This document shows, in pieces, positions 49,253 to 57,860 of a stretch of 64,000 bases of DNA. The notes under the pieces are model-generated. The model was not told where the DNA came from, searched no databases, and saw only the letters and a program-made list of their open reading frames with translations. Source of the DNA: Nonomuraea pusilla (GTDB lineage: Bacteria > Actinomycetota > Actinomycetes > Streptosporangiales > Streptosporangiaceae); NCBI RefSeq assembly GCF_900109355.1, contig NZ_FOBF01000020.1, positions 125,053 through 189,052 on the forward strand, in the 5' to 3' direction. Both the position numbers and the translations under genes were made by a program. Position 1 is the stretch's first letter, and each line of letters opens with the position of its first letter.

Positions 49253-49897
49253 TCACTGGCTGCTGAGGTACTTGAGGACGGCGAGGACGCGGCGGTGGCC
49301 GCTGTCGTCCGGGGAGAGGCCGAGCTTGGCGAAGATGTTGCCGATGTGCTTGTGGACGGCGTTCTCGGTGATGACGAGCCGGGCCGCGATCGTGCTGTTG
49401 TCCTTACCCTCGGCCATCAGGGCGAGCACCTGGCGTTCGCGGGGAGTGAGGTCGGCGATCGGGTCGTGGGCGTGACGGGTCAGGAGTTGCGCGATCACCT
49501 CGGGGTCCATGACGGTGCCGCCGTCGGCCACCCGCCGTAGTGCGTCGACGAACTCGCTCACCCGGCTCACCCGGTCCTTGAGGAGGTACCCGACGCCGCC
49601 GCGTCCGTCGGAGATCAGCTCGCCGGCGTACTGCTGCTCGACGTACTGGGAGAGCACGAGCACGGGCAGGCCGGGGTGCCGGCGGCGGGCGTGGAGCGCG
49701 GCGTGGATCCCCTCGTCGCGGAAGGTCGGAGGTAGCCGTACGTCGACGATGGTGACGTCCGGGTGGTGTTCGGCGACGGCGGTGACGAAGCCGGGGGCGT
49801 CCTGGGTGATCGCGACGACGTCGAAGCCCCTGGCGGTCAGCAGGAGTTCCAGCCCACTGGACAGCAGGACGTTGTCCTCGGCGATCACGACGCGCAC
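49253..49897 (-). CDS. NarL/LuxR-type response regulator
   Basis: Regulator of 214 residues. Receiver: MRVVIAEDNVLLSSGLELLL, Asp52 in TIVDVRLPPTFRDEG, Lys in GYLLKDRVSRVSEF. The C-terminal LuxR domain reads LTPRERQVLALMAEGKDNST then IAARLVITENAVHKHIGNIF. The GTG start at 49897 lies 13 bases inside the upstream kinase gene, so the two are co-translated. Targets unknown; the divergent serine hydrolase at 51152 shares the promoter region of this operon. Confidence 0.92.
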   Translation of the reverse strand: MRVVIAEDNVLLSSGLELLLTARGFDVVAITQDAPGFVTAVAEHHPDVTIVDVRLPPTFRDEGIHAALHARRRHPGLPVLVLSQYVEQQYAGELISDGRGGVGYLLKDRVSRVSEFVDALRRVADGGTVMDPEVIAQLLTRHAHDPIADLTPRERQVLALMAEGKDNSTIAARLVITENAVHKHIGNIFAKLGLSPDDSGHRRVLAVLKYLSSQ

Positions 49898-51039
49898 GGC
49901 ACGCTCACAGTGATCGTGGTCGGGCCGCCGGCGGGGCTGTGCACGCGGACGGCGCCGTCGAGCGCCAGGACCCGGTGGCGGATCCCGGCGATGCCGGTGC
50001 CCAGCGTCTCGTCGGCGCCGCCGATCCCGTCGTCGGCGACCTCGATCGACAGCCGGTCACCGTCACGCGCGACGCGGACGGTGGTCCGGGTGGCGTGGCT
50101 GTGCTTGGCGGCGTTGGTGAGCGTCTCGGCGATCGTGAAGTAGGCCACGGCCTCGACCGCGGCAGGGATCGTGCCGAGGTCGCCGATGTCGAGGGCGGTG
50201 TCGATCGCCGATCGGGCCCCCAGGGCGGTCAGCGCCCCGGCGAGGCCGCGATCGGCGAGGATCGGCGGGTAGATCGTCCGGATCACCGCACGAAGCTCCG
50301 TCATGGCCTCCTCGGCGCCCTCGTGCGCTTCCCGCAGGAGTCTGTCCACCATGTGGGGGTCCTCGCCCAGCAGCTCACGGGCCGCGCCCAGCCGCATCGC
50401 GATGGCCACCAGCCGGGCCTGGGTGCCGTCGTGCAGGTCACGTTCGATCCGGCGGAGTTCCGCGCCGTGCGCGTTCATGGCGCCGGCCCGCGTCTCGGTC
50501 AGGGTCTCCACCCGCTGCGCCAACTGCTCGGCGGCCGAGGGGGTTAGCAACGTGACACAGATCCGGGCGTGCAGACGCGCCAGCAGGGGAACCAGCCAGT
50601 AGGTCAGGGCCGCGAAGACGACGATCTGTACGGTCCCCAAGGTCAACGCCGTGCCCCATCCGGACAGCGGGACACCGGCGGCGAAGCCGCCCGCGGGGGT
50701 GCCGGCGGGCAACGCCCACCACAAGGGCACCGTGACGGCCGTGGCCACGGTGTTGCCGGCGCACAGCACCGCGACGAGCCCGAACGCCAGACCGGTCACG
50801 ATGGAGGCGCCCAGCCACCCGAGGACACGCCACGTACCGACAGGAACGGGACCGGAACGCGGAGAAAGCAGCAACCGGCCGGCGCGGCGACGATGCCAGG
50901 ACGCCCAGGCCCGCGCGATCGTCGGGACGATGAGCACGGGCAGCGCGATCAGGGCTACCGCGGCGGTGAACAGGCTTCCCAGCAGATAGCCCAGACCGTG
51001 CCACATCGCCGAAAGCCGACTGGTCCCGTGCTGGTTCAT
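49885..51039 (-). CDS. sensor histidine kinase with N-terminal membrane sensor domain
   Basis: Kinase of about 384 residues. Four hydrophobic segments (LGYLLGSLFTAAVALIALPV, LGWLGASIVTGLAFGLVAVL, then two more) form a putative membrane sensor. The phosphoacceptor region reads LRRIERDLHDGTQARLVAIA, and the ATPase boxes are AETLTNAAKHSHAT and VADDGIGGADETLGTGI. ATG 51039 was preferred to GTG 51045; neither has a strong ribosome-binding site. Partner of the downstream LuxR-type regulator. Confidence 0.9.
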   Translation of the reverse strand: MNQHGTSRLSAMWHGLGYLLGSLFTAAVALIALPVLIVPTIARAWASWHRRRAGRLLLSPRSGPVPVGTWRVLGWLGASIVTGLAFGLVAVLCAGNTVATAVTVPLWWALPAGTPAGGFAAGVPLSGWGTALTLGTVQIVVFAALTYWLVPLLARLHARICVTLLTPSAAEQLAQRVETLTETRAGAMNAHGAELRRIERDLHDGTQARLVAIAMRLGAARELLGEDPHMVDRLLREAHEGAEEAMTELRAVIRTIYPPILADRGLAGALTALGARSAIDTALDIGDLGTIPAAVEAVAYFTIAETLTNAAKHSHATRTTVRVARDGDRLSIEVADDGIGGADETLGTGIAGIRHRVLALDGAVRVHSPAGGPTTITVSVPCAS

Positions 51040-51151
51040 CCGCACCAGTCTGAGCCATCGCGACCGAGCCTGGCACTACAGCCTGCTACCCCTTTTTCTC
51101 ACCAGTGAGGTGTATCGTCCGCCTCCCTCGCCGGACCTAGCGTCAACGTCC

Positions 51152-52378
51152 ATGACGAGTTCACCGGTTCGTTCACCACGGCGGCGCGGCCGATCCATCC
51201 GGCGAGGCCTTGCCCTGGCCGCCGTCGTGACCGGAACCCTCTGCGCGAGCGTGCCGGGCGCGATGGCCGCCCGGCAGCACGACGACCAGGCCCGGCTCCG
51301 GCGCGACGCCGGCGCGATCACCGCACTCGGCGTGACGGGCGTCCAGGCCCGTGTGGTCACCGGCGACGGCAGGAGCCTCACCGCCACCAGCGGCGTCGCC
51401 GACCTGACGAGCCGGCGGCCGGTCCCTCGGAACGGCTACTTCCGGATCGCCAGCGTCACCAAGACCTTCGTGGCCACCGTGATCCTGCGACTGGCCGCCG
51501 ACGGCGGGCTCTCGCTGGACGACACGGTCGAGCGATGGCTGCCCGGCGTGGTGTCGGGAAACGGCAACGACGGCCGCGCGATCACCATCCGCCAGCTGCT
51601 CCAGCACACCGGCGGCATCCACGACGACTACCCCGACTTCACCTCGGCGCGGGCCTTCCACCGGCACCGGTACGACGCCTACACCCCGGAGCAGATCGTC
51701 GCCCGGGCGATGCGCCACCGGCCGGACTTCCGGCCCGGCAAGAAGTGGAGCTACTCCAACACCGGCTACGTCCTGCTCGGCATGATCATCGAGCGGGTCA
51801 CCGGACACCCCTGGCATCAGGAGGTACGGGATCGGATCGTCCGGCCGCTCGGTCTCCGTCACACCTTCTGGCCGGGCACCTCCCCCGAACTGCCCCAGCC
51901 GCACGCCAGGACGTATCAGAGCTTCAAACCCGGCGAACAACCCGTTGACGTCACCGAACAGGTCGGCTCGGGCACGAACGGAGAGGCCGGGCTCGTCTCC
52001 ACCACCGCCGATCTCAACCGGTTCTTCCGCGCCCTGCTCGGCGGCCGGCTCCTGCCCCCGGCACAGCTGGCGCGGATGAAACAGACCATCCCGGTCGGCA
52101 AGGAGTTCGAACCGTTCATGCCGGGGGCCCGTGACGGCCTCGGGCTTTTCGCACGCCCGCTGTCGTGCGGCGGCGCCTACTGGGGCCATGAAGGCGGTGA
52201 CTCCGGCTGGATCAGCGCCGCCGCCGTGACCGCCGACGGCCGGCGCAGCGTCACCGTCTCGTTGTCGGGCGTGTTCGCCGATTCCACGGACGACGTCCTG
52301 CGCGTGGAACGGGCCATGAGCAAGCTGATCGACGACGCGCTGTGCCCGCCCCCGACCCCTGGCCGTGGGCGGCGTTGA
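51152..52378 (+). CDS. secreted serine hydrolase, beta-lactamase/D-Ala carboxypeptidase family
   Basis: Exported hydrolase of about 408 residues. The long basic signal sequence (RRRGRSIRRGLALAAVVTGT) ends at AMAA. Catalytic motifs of class C-like serine hydrolases are present: Ser101-x-x-Lys104 in RIASVTKTF, Tyr201-x-Asn203 in SYSNTGYVLLG, and HEGGDSGW near the end in place of KTG. The family includes R61-type DD-carboxypeptidases, esterases and peptidases. Role in peptidoglycan or peptide hydrolysis is likely. It is divergent from the kinase-regulator operon, a possible controller. Confidence 0.88.
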   Translation: MTSSPVRSPRRRGRSIRRGLALAAVVTGTLCASVPGAMAARQHDDQARLRRDAGAITALGVTGVQARVVTGDGRSLTATSGVADLTSRRPVPRNGYFRIASVTKTFVATVILRLAADGGLSLDDTVERWLPGVVSGNGNDGRAITIRQLLQHTGGIHDDYPDFTSARAFHRHRYDAYTPEQIVARAMRHRPDFRPGKKWSYSNTGYVLLGMIIERVTGHPWHQEVRDRIVRPLGLRHTFWPGTSPELPQPHARTYQSFKPGEQPVDVTEQVGSGTNGEAGLVSTTADLNRFFRALLGGRLLPPAQLARMKQTIPVGKEFEPFMPGARDGLGLFARPLSCGGAYWGHEGGDSGWISAAAVTADGRRSVTVSLSGVFADSTDDVLRVERAMSKLIDDALCPPPTPGRGRR

Positions 52379-52385
52379 GACTCCC

Positions 52386-52519
52386 TCACCTCCCCCGCGC
52401 GCGGCGGGCCGGTACGGCCAGCCCGGGGCGCCCAGGACGGCAACCTGACCCGCCGCGATGGTGAGGCCCGTGCCGGGTGGCGTTGGTGAGCAGGTTGGCC
52501 AGGATGCGCGCGGTCGCGA
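52386..52519 (-). pseudogene. short remnant of a histidine kinase ATPase domain
   Basis: Leftward reading gives VATARILANLLTNATRHGPH, which matches the N-box of HATPase_c domains (RILANLLTNA.RHG), then degenerates to a stop near 52386. Upstream sequence is unrelated. It is a small relic, about 20 recognisable residues. Confidence 0.5.
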
Positions 52520-52544
52520 CGGGTGCTGACGCCGGTTCAGCGGA

Positions 52545-54671
52545 TCACCGGGGCGGGGGGAGCGGATCGGTTCTGAGCATCAGGAGGGCGATGTCGTCGT
52601 CGCGGCCCGCGGACTGGGCGGCGTGGCCCAACAGGGTGTCGGCGAGGGTGTCGACGTCCTGGTCCTGAGTGTCGCGGAGCCAGGTGGCCAGGCGGGTGAT
52701 GTTGTCGGCGAGGTCGGTGCCGGGGGCCTCGACGAGGCCGTCGGTGAACAGGGCGAGCAGCGCCCCCGGGGGCAGGGGGATCTCGACGCTTTCGTAGCGG
52801 GCCGCGGGGTCGATGCCCATCAGCAGGCCGGGAGGGAGTTCGACGACCTCGGTGCGTCCGTCGGGCCGGCGGAGGAGGGGCGGCAGGTGTCCCGCGCTGG
52901 CGGCGCGGGCGCGGTGGCGGGCCAGGTCGAGGTGGACGTACACGCAGGAGACGAACAGGTCGGTCTCGAAGTCGGCCAGCACCCGGTTGGTGAGGGCGAG
53001 CACCTGCTCGGGCGAGGCGCCCGCGGTGGCGTGGGAGTGGACGGCGATGCGGACCTGCCCCATGAGCGCGGCGGCGGTGATGCTGTGCCCCTGGACGTCC
53101 CCCATGACGGCGGCGGCGGTGGTGTCGTCCAGGCGGATGAGGTCGTAGAAGTCGCCGCCGACGTCCATGCCGTGGGAGGCGGGCAGGTAGCGGGCCGCGG
53201 CGGCCAGGCCGGGGACGGCGGGCAGCGCGTGCGGGAGAAGGGCCTGCTGGAGGCTGTGGGCGAGCGCGTGCTTGGCGTCGTACATGCGCGCGCGGTCGAG
53301 CGCCTGGCCGATGAGGCCGGCCAGCGAGGTGAGGACGGCGCGTTCGTCGGCGGTGAAGGCATGGGGGTGGCGGTAGGAGATGACGCAGCAGCCCACGGCG
53401 CGGCCGGAGGTGATCAGCGGCAGGAACGCCCAGGCCTGCTTGCCGCTGATCGCGGGGGCCTTGGGGTAGGTCGGCACGATCTCCCCGGGTTCGGAGAAGA
53501 AGGCGGGCACCCCGCTGGCGAGGACGCGGCCGACGGGGGTGAGATCGGTGTCCAGGCGCTGGCCGTCCAGGATGCGGATGCGCGCCTCGTCGTAGCCGCG
53601 GTGAGCGACGATCTTCAGCCGGCCGGCGTCGGGGGCGGTCAGGACCATGCCGTCGGCGCCGAAGGCGGGCAGGACCTGGCCGGCGATCACCTCGGCGACG
53701 TCCTGGACGCCGACGGTCTCGGTGAACGCCGCCGCCAGATGGACCAGCTGGTACAGGCGTCCCACCCCGGTGACGGCGGTCGGCGGGGTGGTGCGCGACG
53801 ACACGGCGGGCAGCTCGGGCAGGGCCTGGTCGGAGTCGGCGGGGCTGATGAGCGCGCTGATGCCCGAGGCGTCGGGGTAGAGCTGGACGGTCAGCCACTG
53901 GTCGGGGGGACGCAGCACACCGTACGAGACCGGGCGCCGGGTGACGACCGCGGTGCGGTAGTGGTCCTCGTAGGCGGGGTCGTCCAGCCAGGGCAGCGAC
54001 TGCCACGGCAGCATGCCGAGCAGCTGGTCGGGAGCGCGGCCCAGCAGTTCGGCCGCGCGGTCGGTCACGAAGGTGATGCGGCCCTCCAGATCCATGGCGA
54101 GGCCGCCGGGTAGACGCTGGGCGAAGTCGACGGCGACCAGCCCCGACTGCACCGGGGGCACCCGGCGCAGGGGGACGATGCGGGGCTGCTGGGGGACGCC
54201 GGGAGGTTGGGCCGCGTCGTCCAGCACGCGGGCCAGGCGCCGGGCGCTGGAGGTGACGGTTCCGCGTTCGCGGAGGGTGATCCGCGGCGGGTGGCCGTCC
54301 AGCCAGATCAGCAGCAGCGCGCCCCAGCCGTTCCGGCTGCCGGCGAGGGGAGAAGCCGCGATCGAGAGCTGGTACGGAGGGGAGATGGTCAGGTGGGGGT
54401 AGCAGCGGACGAGGTCCTCCTGGCGGCCCACCCACACCAGGCGGCCCTGCTGCACCGCGTCGGTGATCGGGGCGCGGGTGGTCAGGGGCAGGCGCCGATA
54501 GGGAAGCGCGAGCTCGGCCAGCGCGCCGCACACCGCCACCAGCACCAGCACCGGCTCCCCTTCGGCGAGCAGGTAGACGCCTCCACCGGAGGCGCCGGTG
54601 CGGAGCACCGCGGCGGCCAGTTCCTCGTCCAGCGGCTCGTTTCCGGCAGAGTTGTCGTCAGGCACGCTCAT
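52545..54671 (-). CDS. PP2C-type phosphatase with GAF/PAS sensors (RsbU-like)
   Basis: Cytosolic regulator of 708 residues. An N-terminal GAF-like region is followed by a PAS domain near 200-300 (LAMDLEGRITFVTDRAAELL), a second GAF domain near 325-470 (VAEVIAGQVLPAFGADGMVL), and a C-terminal SpoIIE/PP2C domain with MDVGGDFYDLIRLDD, VMGDVQGHSITAAALMGQVR and DIALLMLR metal-binding acids. Such phosphatases dephosphorylate anti-anti-sigma factors in partner-switching stress pathways. No RsbV/RsbW genes are adjacent. ATG 54671 has GGAGG eight bases upstream. Confidence 0.92.
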   Translation of the reverse strand: MSVPDDNSAGNEPLDEELAAAVLRTGASGGGVYLLAEGEPVLVLVAVCGALAELALPYRRLPLTTRAPITDAVQQGRLVWVGRQEDLVRCYPHLTISPPYQLSIAASPLAGSRNGWGALLLIWLDGHPPRITLRERGTVTSSARRLARVLDDAAQPPGVPQQPRIVPLRRVPPVQSGLVAVDFAQRLPGGLAMDLEGRITFVTDRAAELLGRAPDQLLGMLPWQSLPWLDDPAYEDHYRTAVVTRRPVSYGVLRPPDQWLTVQLYPDASGISALISPADSDQALPELPAVSSRTTPPTAVTGVGRLYQLVHLAAAFTETVGVQDVAEVIAGQVLPAFGADGMVLTAPDAGRLKIVAHRGYDEARIRILDGQRLDTDLTPVGRVLASGVPAFFSEPGEIVPTYPKAPAISGKQAWAFLPLITSGRAVGCCVISYRHPHAFTADERAVLTSLAGLIGQALDRARMYDAKHALAHSLQQALLPHALPAVPGLAAAARYLPASHGMDVGGDFYDLIRLDDTTAAAVMGDVQGHSITAAALMGQVRIAVHSHATAGASPEQVLALTNRVLADFETDLFVSCVYVHLDLARHRARAASAGHLPPLLRRPDGRTEVVELPPGLLMGIDPAARYESVEIPLPPGALLALFTDGLVEAPGTDLADNITRLATWLRDTQDQDVDTLADTLLGHAAQSAGRDDDIALLMLRTDPLPPPR

Positions 54672-54754
54672 CGGGACCTCCGCGCAGTGCCTAGACCGCG
54701 AACCTCACCAAGTGCCCATAACAGGACAATACGCCCTTGTCCCGCGTGTAACGC

Positions 54755-55768
54755 CTATGAGGGCCTGCCGTCGGTCGTGTCCAGCACGACGCGGAAGCGC
54801 GGCGCGGCGGAGCGGAGGCGGGAGACGGCCAGGCCCGCCTGCTCCAGAGGCATGCGCTCGATCATCGGGCGCACGCCGGTCGTCACCGCGAACCGCATCG
54901 CCGCTTCGGTGTCGCGGGGGCTGCCGGTGAGCTGGCCCGTGATGACGTGCCCGTTCATGACGAGGCGCGCGGCGGGGACGGTCAGGGAGCCCGCGTCGAC
55001 TCCGACGAGGGTGATCCGGCCGTGGACGCGCAGGCCGGTGAGGAGTTCGTCGACGGGCCCGGTCGAGGAGGCGGTGTAGACGATCAGGTCGGCGCCGCCG
55101 AGCTGCGCGAGAGCCGCCCCGGGAGCCTGCCCGGCGCTGTCGATGTAGTGGTGGGCGCCGAGGTCACGGGCCGGCTGCTCGCGCGAGTCGCCGCGGGCGA
55201 CGGCGACGACCTCGTACCCGAGCTCGGCGGCGAACTGGACGGCGAGGTGCCCGAGCCCGCCCAGCCCGAACACGGCCACCCGCCCGCCGGCCGGGGTTCC
55301 GGCCTCGCGGACCGCGTTGAAGGCGGTGACGCCGGCGCATCCGAACGGCGCCGCCTCGAAGAAGTCCAGCCCGGCGGGGATGCGCGCCAGGGCGTCCGCG
55401 GGGACGGTGATGCTCTCCGCCCAGCCGCCGGGGTAGGACAGGCCGGGTACCTGGCGCTCGGGACAGTGCACCACGTCACCGGCCCGGCAGCGGTCGCAGC
55501 GCCCGCAACCGCCGCCGAACCACCCGACGGCGACGCGGTCCCCGACGCTCCAGCCCTCCACCTGCTCGCCCAGCTCGGCGATGACGCCGGCGACCTCGTG
55601 GCCGGGGACGATCGGGAACCCGGTGGCGGGGTTCCTGGCGGCGGCCGTGCCGATGTCGGCGTAGCAGACGCCGCTCGCCCTGACCGACACGCGTACGGCC
55701 CTGCCTGCCGGGCGCCGCGTCGGGACAGCCGTCGGGGTCAGGGGGCCACCCGGCTCCCTGACTGCCAT
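54755..55768 (-). CDS. zinc-dependent alcohol dehydrogenase
   Basis: Medium-chain dehydrogenase of about 337 residues. Motifs: VRASGVCYADIG with catalytic zinc Cys, GHEVAGVIAELGEQVEGW, the structural zinc set GCGRCDRCRAGDVVHC, and the NAD(P) site VFGLGGLGHLAVQFA. It oxidises or reduces an alcohol/aldehyde; the substrate is unknown. ATG 55768 gives MAVREPGGPLTP, as in relatives; a GTG at 55822 in frame is possible. No operon partner is clear. Confidence 0.9.
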   Translation of the reverse strand: MAVREPGGPLTPTAVPTRRPAGRAVRVSVRASGVCYADIGTAAARNPATGFPIVPGHEVAGVIAELGEQVEGWSVGDRVAVGWFGGGCGRCDRCRAGDVVHCPERQVPGLSYPGGWAESITVPADALARIPAGLDFFEAAPFGCAGVTAFNAVREAGTPAGGRVAVFGLGGLGHLAVQFAAELGYEVVAVARGDSREQPARDLGAHHYIDSAGQAPGAALAQLGGADLIVYTASSTGPVDELLTGLRVHGRITLVGVDAGSLTVPAARLVMNGHVITGQLTGSPRDTEAAMRFAVTTGVRPMIERMPLEQAGLAVSRLRSAAPRFRVVLDTTDGRPS

Positions 55769-55907
55769 GGAGATCGCAGAGCCTGACACCAGGTCCACCC
55801 CGTTCCGGACGGCGACGTTCACAGTCGATGGTCATGGGCGTGATGAGCCTAGGCGCAGGTCACCCGCCTCGGTAGACGACCTCGGTGAATGGGGCGACAA
55901 GAGCTCG

Positions 55908-57209
55908 CTATGACCGAACGCCTCGATCCGGGGGGACCGCGTGCGTGCCGGCGGCTGCTCCGGTGAGTGACTCCAGTTCGGCCACGGCTCGGTCGGTGGC
56001 CGTCTCGGCGGCGATCTCGGCCGCCAGACGCCGCGCCTCGCGCTGGTAGGAGGGGTCGTGGAGGACGCGTTCCACCGCCCTGGCGATCGTGCGGGGTGAG
56101 GCGTTCCTGCTCACGGTGACGCCGGCGCCGGCGAGTTCGACGTGCCTGGCCACCTCGGCCTGGTCGCGCCCGAGCGGCACGCAGACCAGGGGGACCCCTG
56201 CGGCCAGGGACTTGACGGCCGTCCCGTGGCCGGCGTGCGTGACCGTCACCGCGGCGTGGCGCAGCGCGGCGCTGTGCGGGGCGGACGCGGTGACCAGGAC
56301 GTTGCCGGGCGCGCGGACCGTCGCGGGGTCCACGGCCGGGCCGGTGGTCAGCAGCCCGCGCACCGGGAGCGTGCCGAGGGCTTCTGCGATGCGCTCCAGT
56401 TGGGGGTGCTGGTTCATGAACGACGAGCTCAGACCGGCCAGGACCAGCGGCGCGTCGCCTTCCGGCAGTTCCAGGTCACCTGCCCAGGCGGGGTCGTCGA
56501 GCCGCGGCCCGACGTGCCGTACGTACGCGGGGAAGGTGCGGCCCGGGTGGTCCAGCGCGCGCGGGGACAGCACGAGCAGCCGGTCCACGCGGCCGAACGC
56601 GTCGACCACCGAGCCCACCGGCGGCAGGCCGTGCGCGGCGCGGGCGGCGTTCACCGCGGGCAGACCCTTCTCCCAGGGCTTGAGTATCAGCCGGGTCAGC
56701 ACCCGGTCGCGCAGGCGCCCCAGCGGGCCCGAGGCGGGGGCGAGGCCGGGGCCGGGCGGTGGCGCCCCCGGGGTGGGGAGCGGGTACAGGGTCGTCACCA
56801 GCGAGGCCACCGGGATCCCCGCGGCCTCGCCCGCGGTGAGCACGCCGAGCAGCATGTGCTCGGCGACCAGCGCGTCGGTGGGGCGGGCGCGCAGCTCCGC
56901 CAGCGTGTCACAGGCGTAGTCGGCCGCGGGGCCGCAGACGATGCGGTCTCTGAGCCGCGCGAAGGCGCCCAGCGGGGTGCGGGCCTCGAAGTCCTTGATG
57001 ACGTCCTGGGCGGGGTCGGCGGCGTCGCCCTGGGGGGCGGTGGTCCAGGCGATCGGCTCCAGCCCGGCGGCGGCGACTTCCTCGTGCAGTGACGTGTCGG
57101 CCAGCACCCGGACGCCGTGGCCGCGCTCGCGCAGCACGCGGGCGATCGACAGGACGGGCGGCACGGCTCCGCCGCCGGCCCAGGTGGCGAACAGGAAGTT
57201 CTTACGCAT
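55908..57209 (-). CDS. GT-B glycosyltransferase (macrolide/UGT-like, GT1)
   Basis: Cytosolic glycosyltransferase of 433 residues. N-terminal acceptor domain: FLFATWAGGGAVPPVLSIAR, LRERGHGVRVLAD. C-terminal donor domain: VTHAGHGTAVKSLAAGVPLV, CVPLGRDQAEVARHVELAGA. It resembles macrolide and natural-product glycosyltransferases using NDP-sugars. ATG 57209 lies 8 bases inside the TetR gene, so the two are co-translated. It may glycosylate a small molecule, in self-protection or biosynthesis; no polyketide genes are nearby. Confidence 0.9.
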   Translation of the reverse strand: MRKNFLFATWAGGGAVPPVLSIARVLRERGHGVRVLADTSLHEEVAAAGLEPIAWTTAPQGDAADPAQDVIKDFEARTPLGAFARLRDRIVCGPAADYACDTLAELRARPTDALVAEHMLLGVLTAGEAAGIPVASLVTTLYPLPTPGAPPPGPGLAPASGPLGRLRDRVLTRLILKPWEKGLPAVNAARAAHGLPPVGSVVDAFGRVDRLLVLSPRALDHPGRTFPAYVRHVGPRLDDPAWAGDLELPEGDAPLVLAGLSSSFMNQHPQLERIAEALGTLPVRGLLTTGPAVDPATVRAPGNVLVTASAPHSAALRHAAVTVTHAGHGTAVKSLAAGVPLVCVPLGRDQAEVARHVELAGAGVTVSRNASPRTIARAVERVLHDPSYQREARRLAAEIAAETATDRAVAELESLTGAAAGTHAVPPDRGVRS

Positions 57210-57804
57210 CGTTTCTCTTCCGGGGGTCGATCGACGTCAGCAGGTCGCGCATGGCGCGTTCGGCGTCCTCACGTGGCAGGCCGAGGTCGCGCCGCCACAG
57301 CTTCCACAGGTAGACGTCCGTGGCGGCGTAGTGCAGGTTCAGAGCGTGCTCGCGGGCGGGACCCGGGGCCGGGAGGCGGTCGGCGAAGACCTGTTCGAGC
57401 CACGCCCGGTGCTGGACGCGGGCGTGGGCGGCCGCCCTGGCCATGGCCGGGACCCGGTCGATCTGGGCGGCCCAGAGCACGTTGGCCTCGCCGTGCCGCT
57501 CGTAGTCCGCGAAGAGCACGGCCACGATCGCCGCCACGTCACCGGTCGGGGCCTGGCGGGTGAGCGCCGTCCGCGACGCGACGCGGTCGGCGACGGCGTC
57601 GGCCAGGCCGTCCTTGCCGCCGAAGTGGTTGACGATCGTCTGCACCGACACCCCCGCCTCGTCGGCGACGTGCTGCAGGGTGACGTCGTCGTACCAGCGC
57701 CGCGTCCACAGCGCGGCCGCCGCCTCCAGCACGCGGGTGCGCGTGACCTCCATGCTCGCCGCGCGGGCCCCCATGCGGTACGGGCGCCTGGTCCCACTTT
57801 CCAT
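57202..57804 (-). CDS. TetR family transcriptional regulator
   Basis: Repressor of about 200 residues with helix-turn-helix VTLQHVADEAGVSVQTIVNH and FGGKDGLADAVADRV. The ligand domain is unassigned. ATG 57804 is the first codon of a family-like N-terminus; a TTGACC/TAGAAA pair spaced 17 bases apart lies just upstream on the leftward strand and could be the promoter, with a very short leader. It overlaps the glycosyltransferase start and so probably controls it. Confidence 0.9.
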   Translation of the reverse strand: MESGTRRPYRMGARAASMEVTRTRVLEAAAALWTRRWYDDVTLQHVADEAGVSVQTIVNHFGGKDGLADAVADRVASRTALTRQAPTGDVAAIVAVLFADYERHGEANVLWAAQIDRVPAMARAAAHARVQHRAWLEQVFADRLPAPGPAREHALNLHYAATDVYLWKLWRRDLGLPREDAERAMRDLLTSIDPRKRNDA

Positions 57805-57860
57805 GGAGTCGTTTCTACATTCAATTGAGTCATCGGTCAACCGAAAGTCCGGTGACCGGG

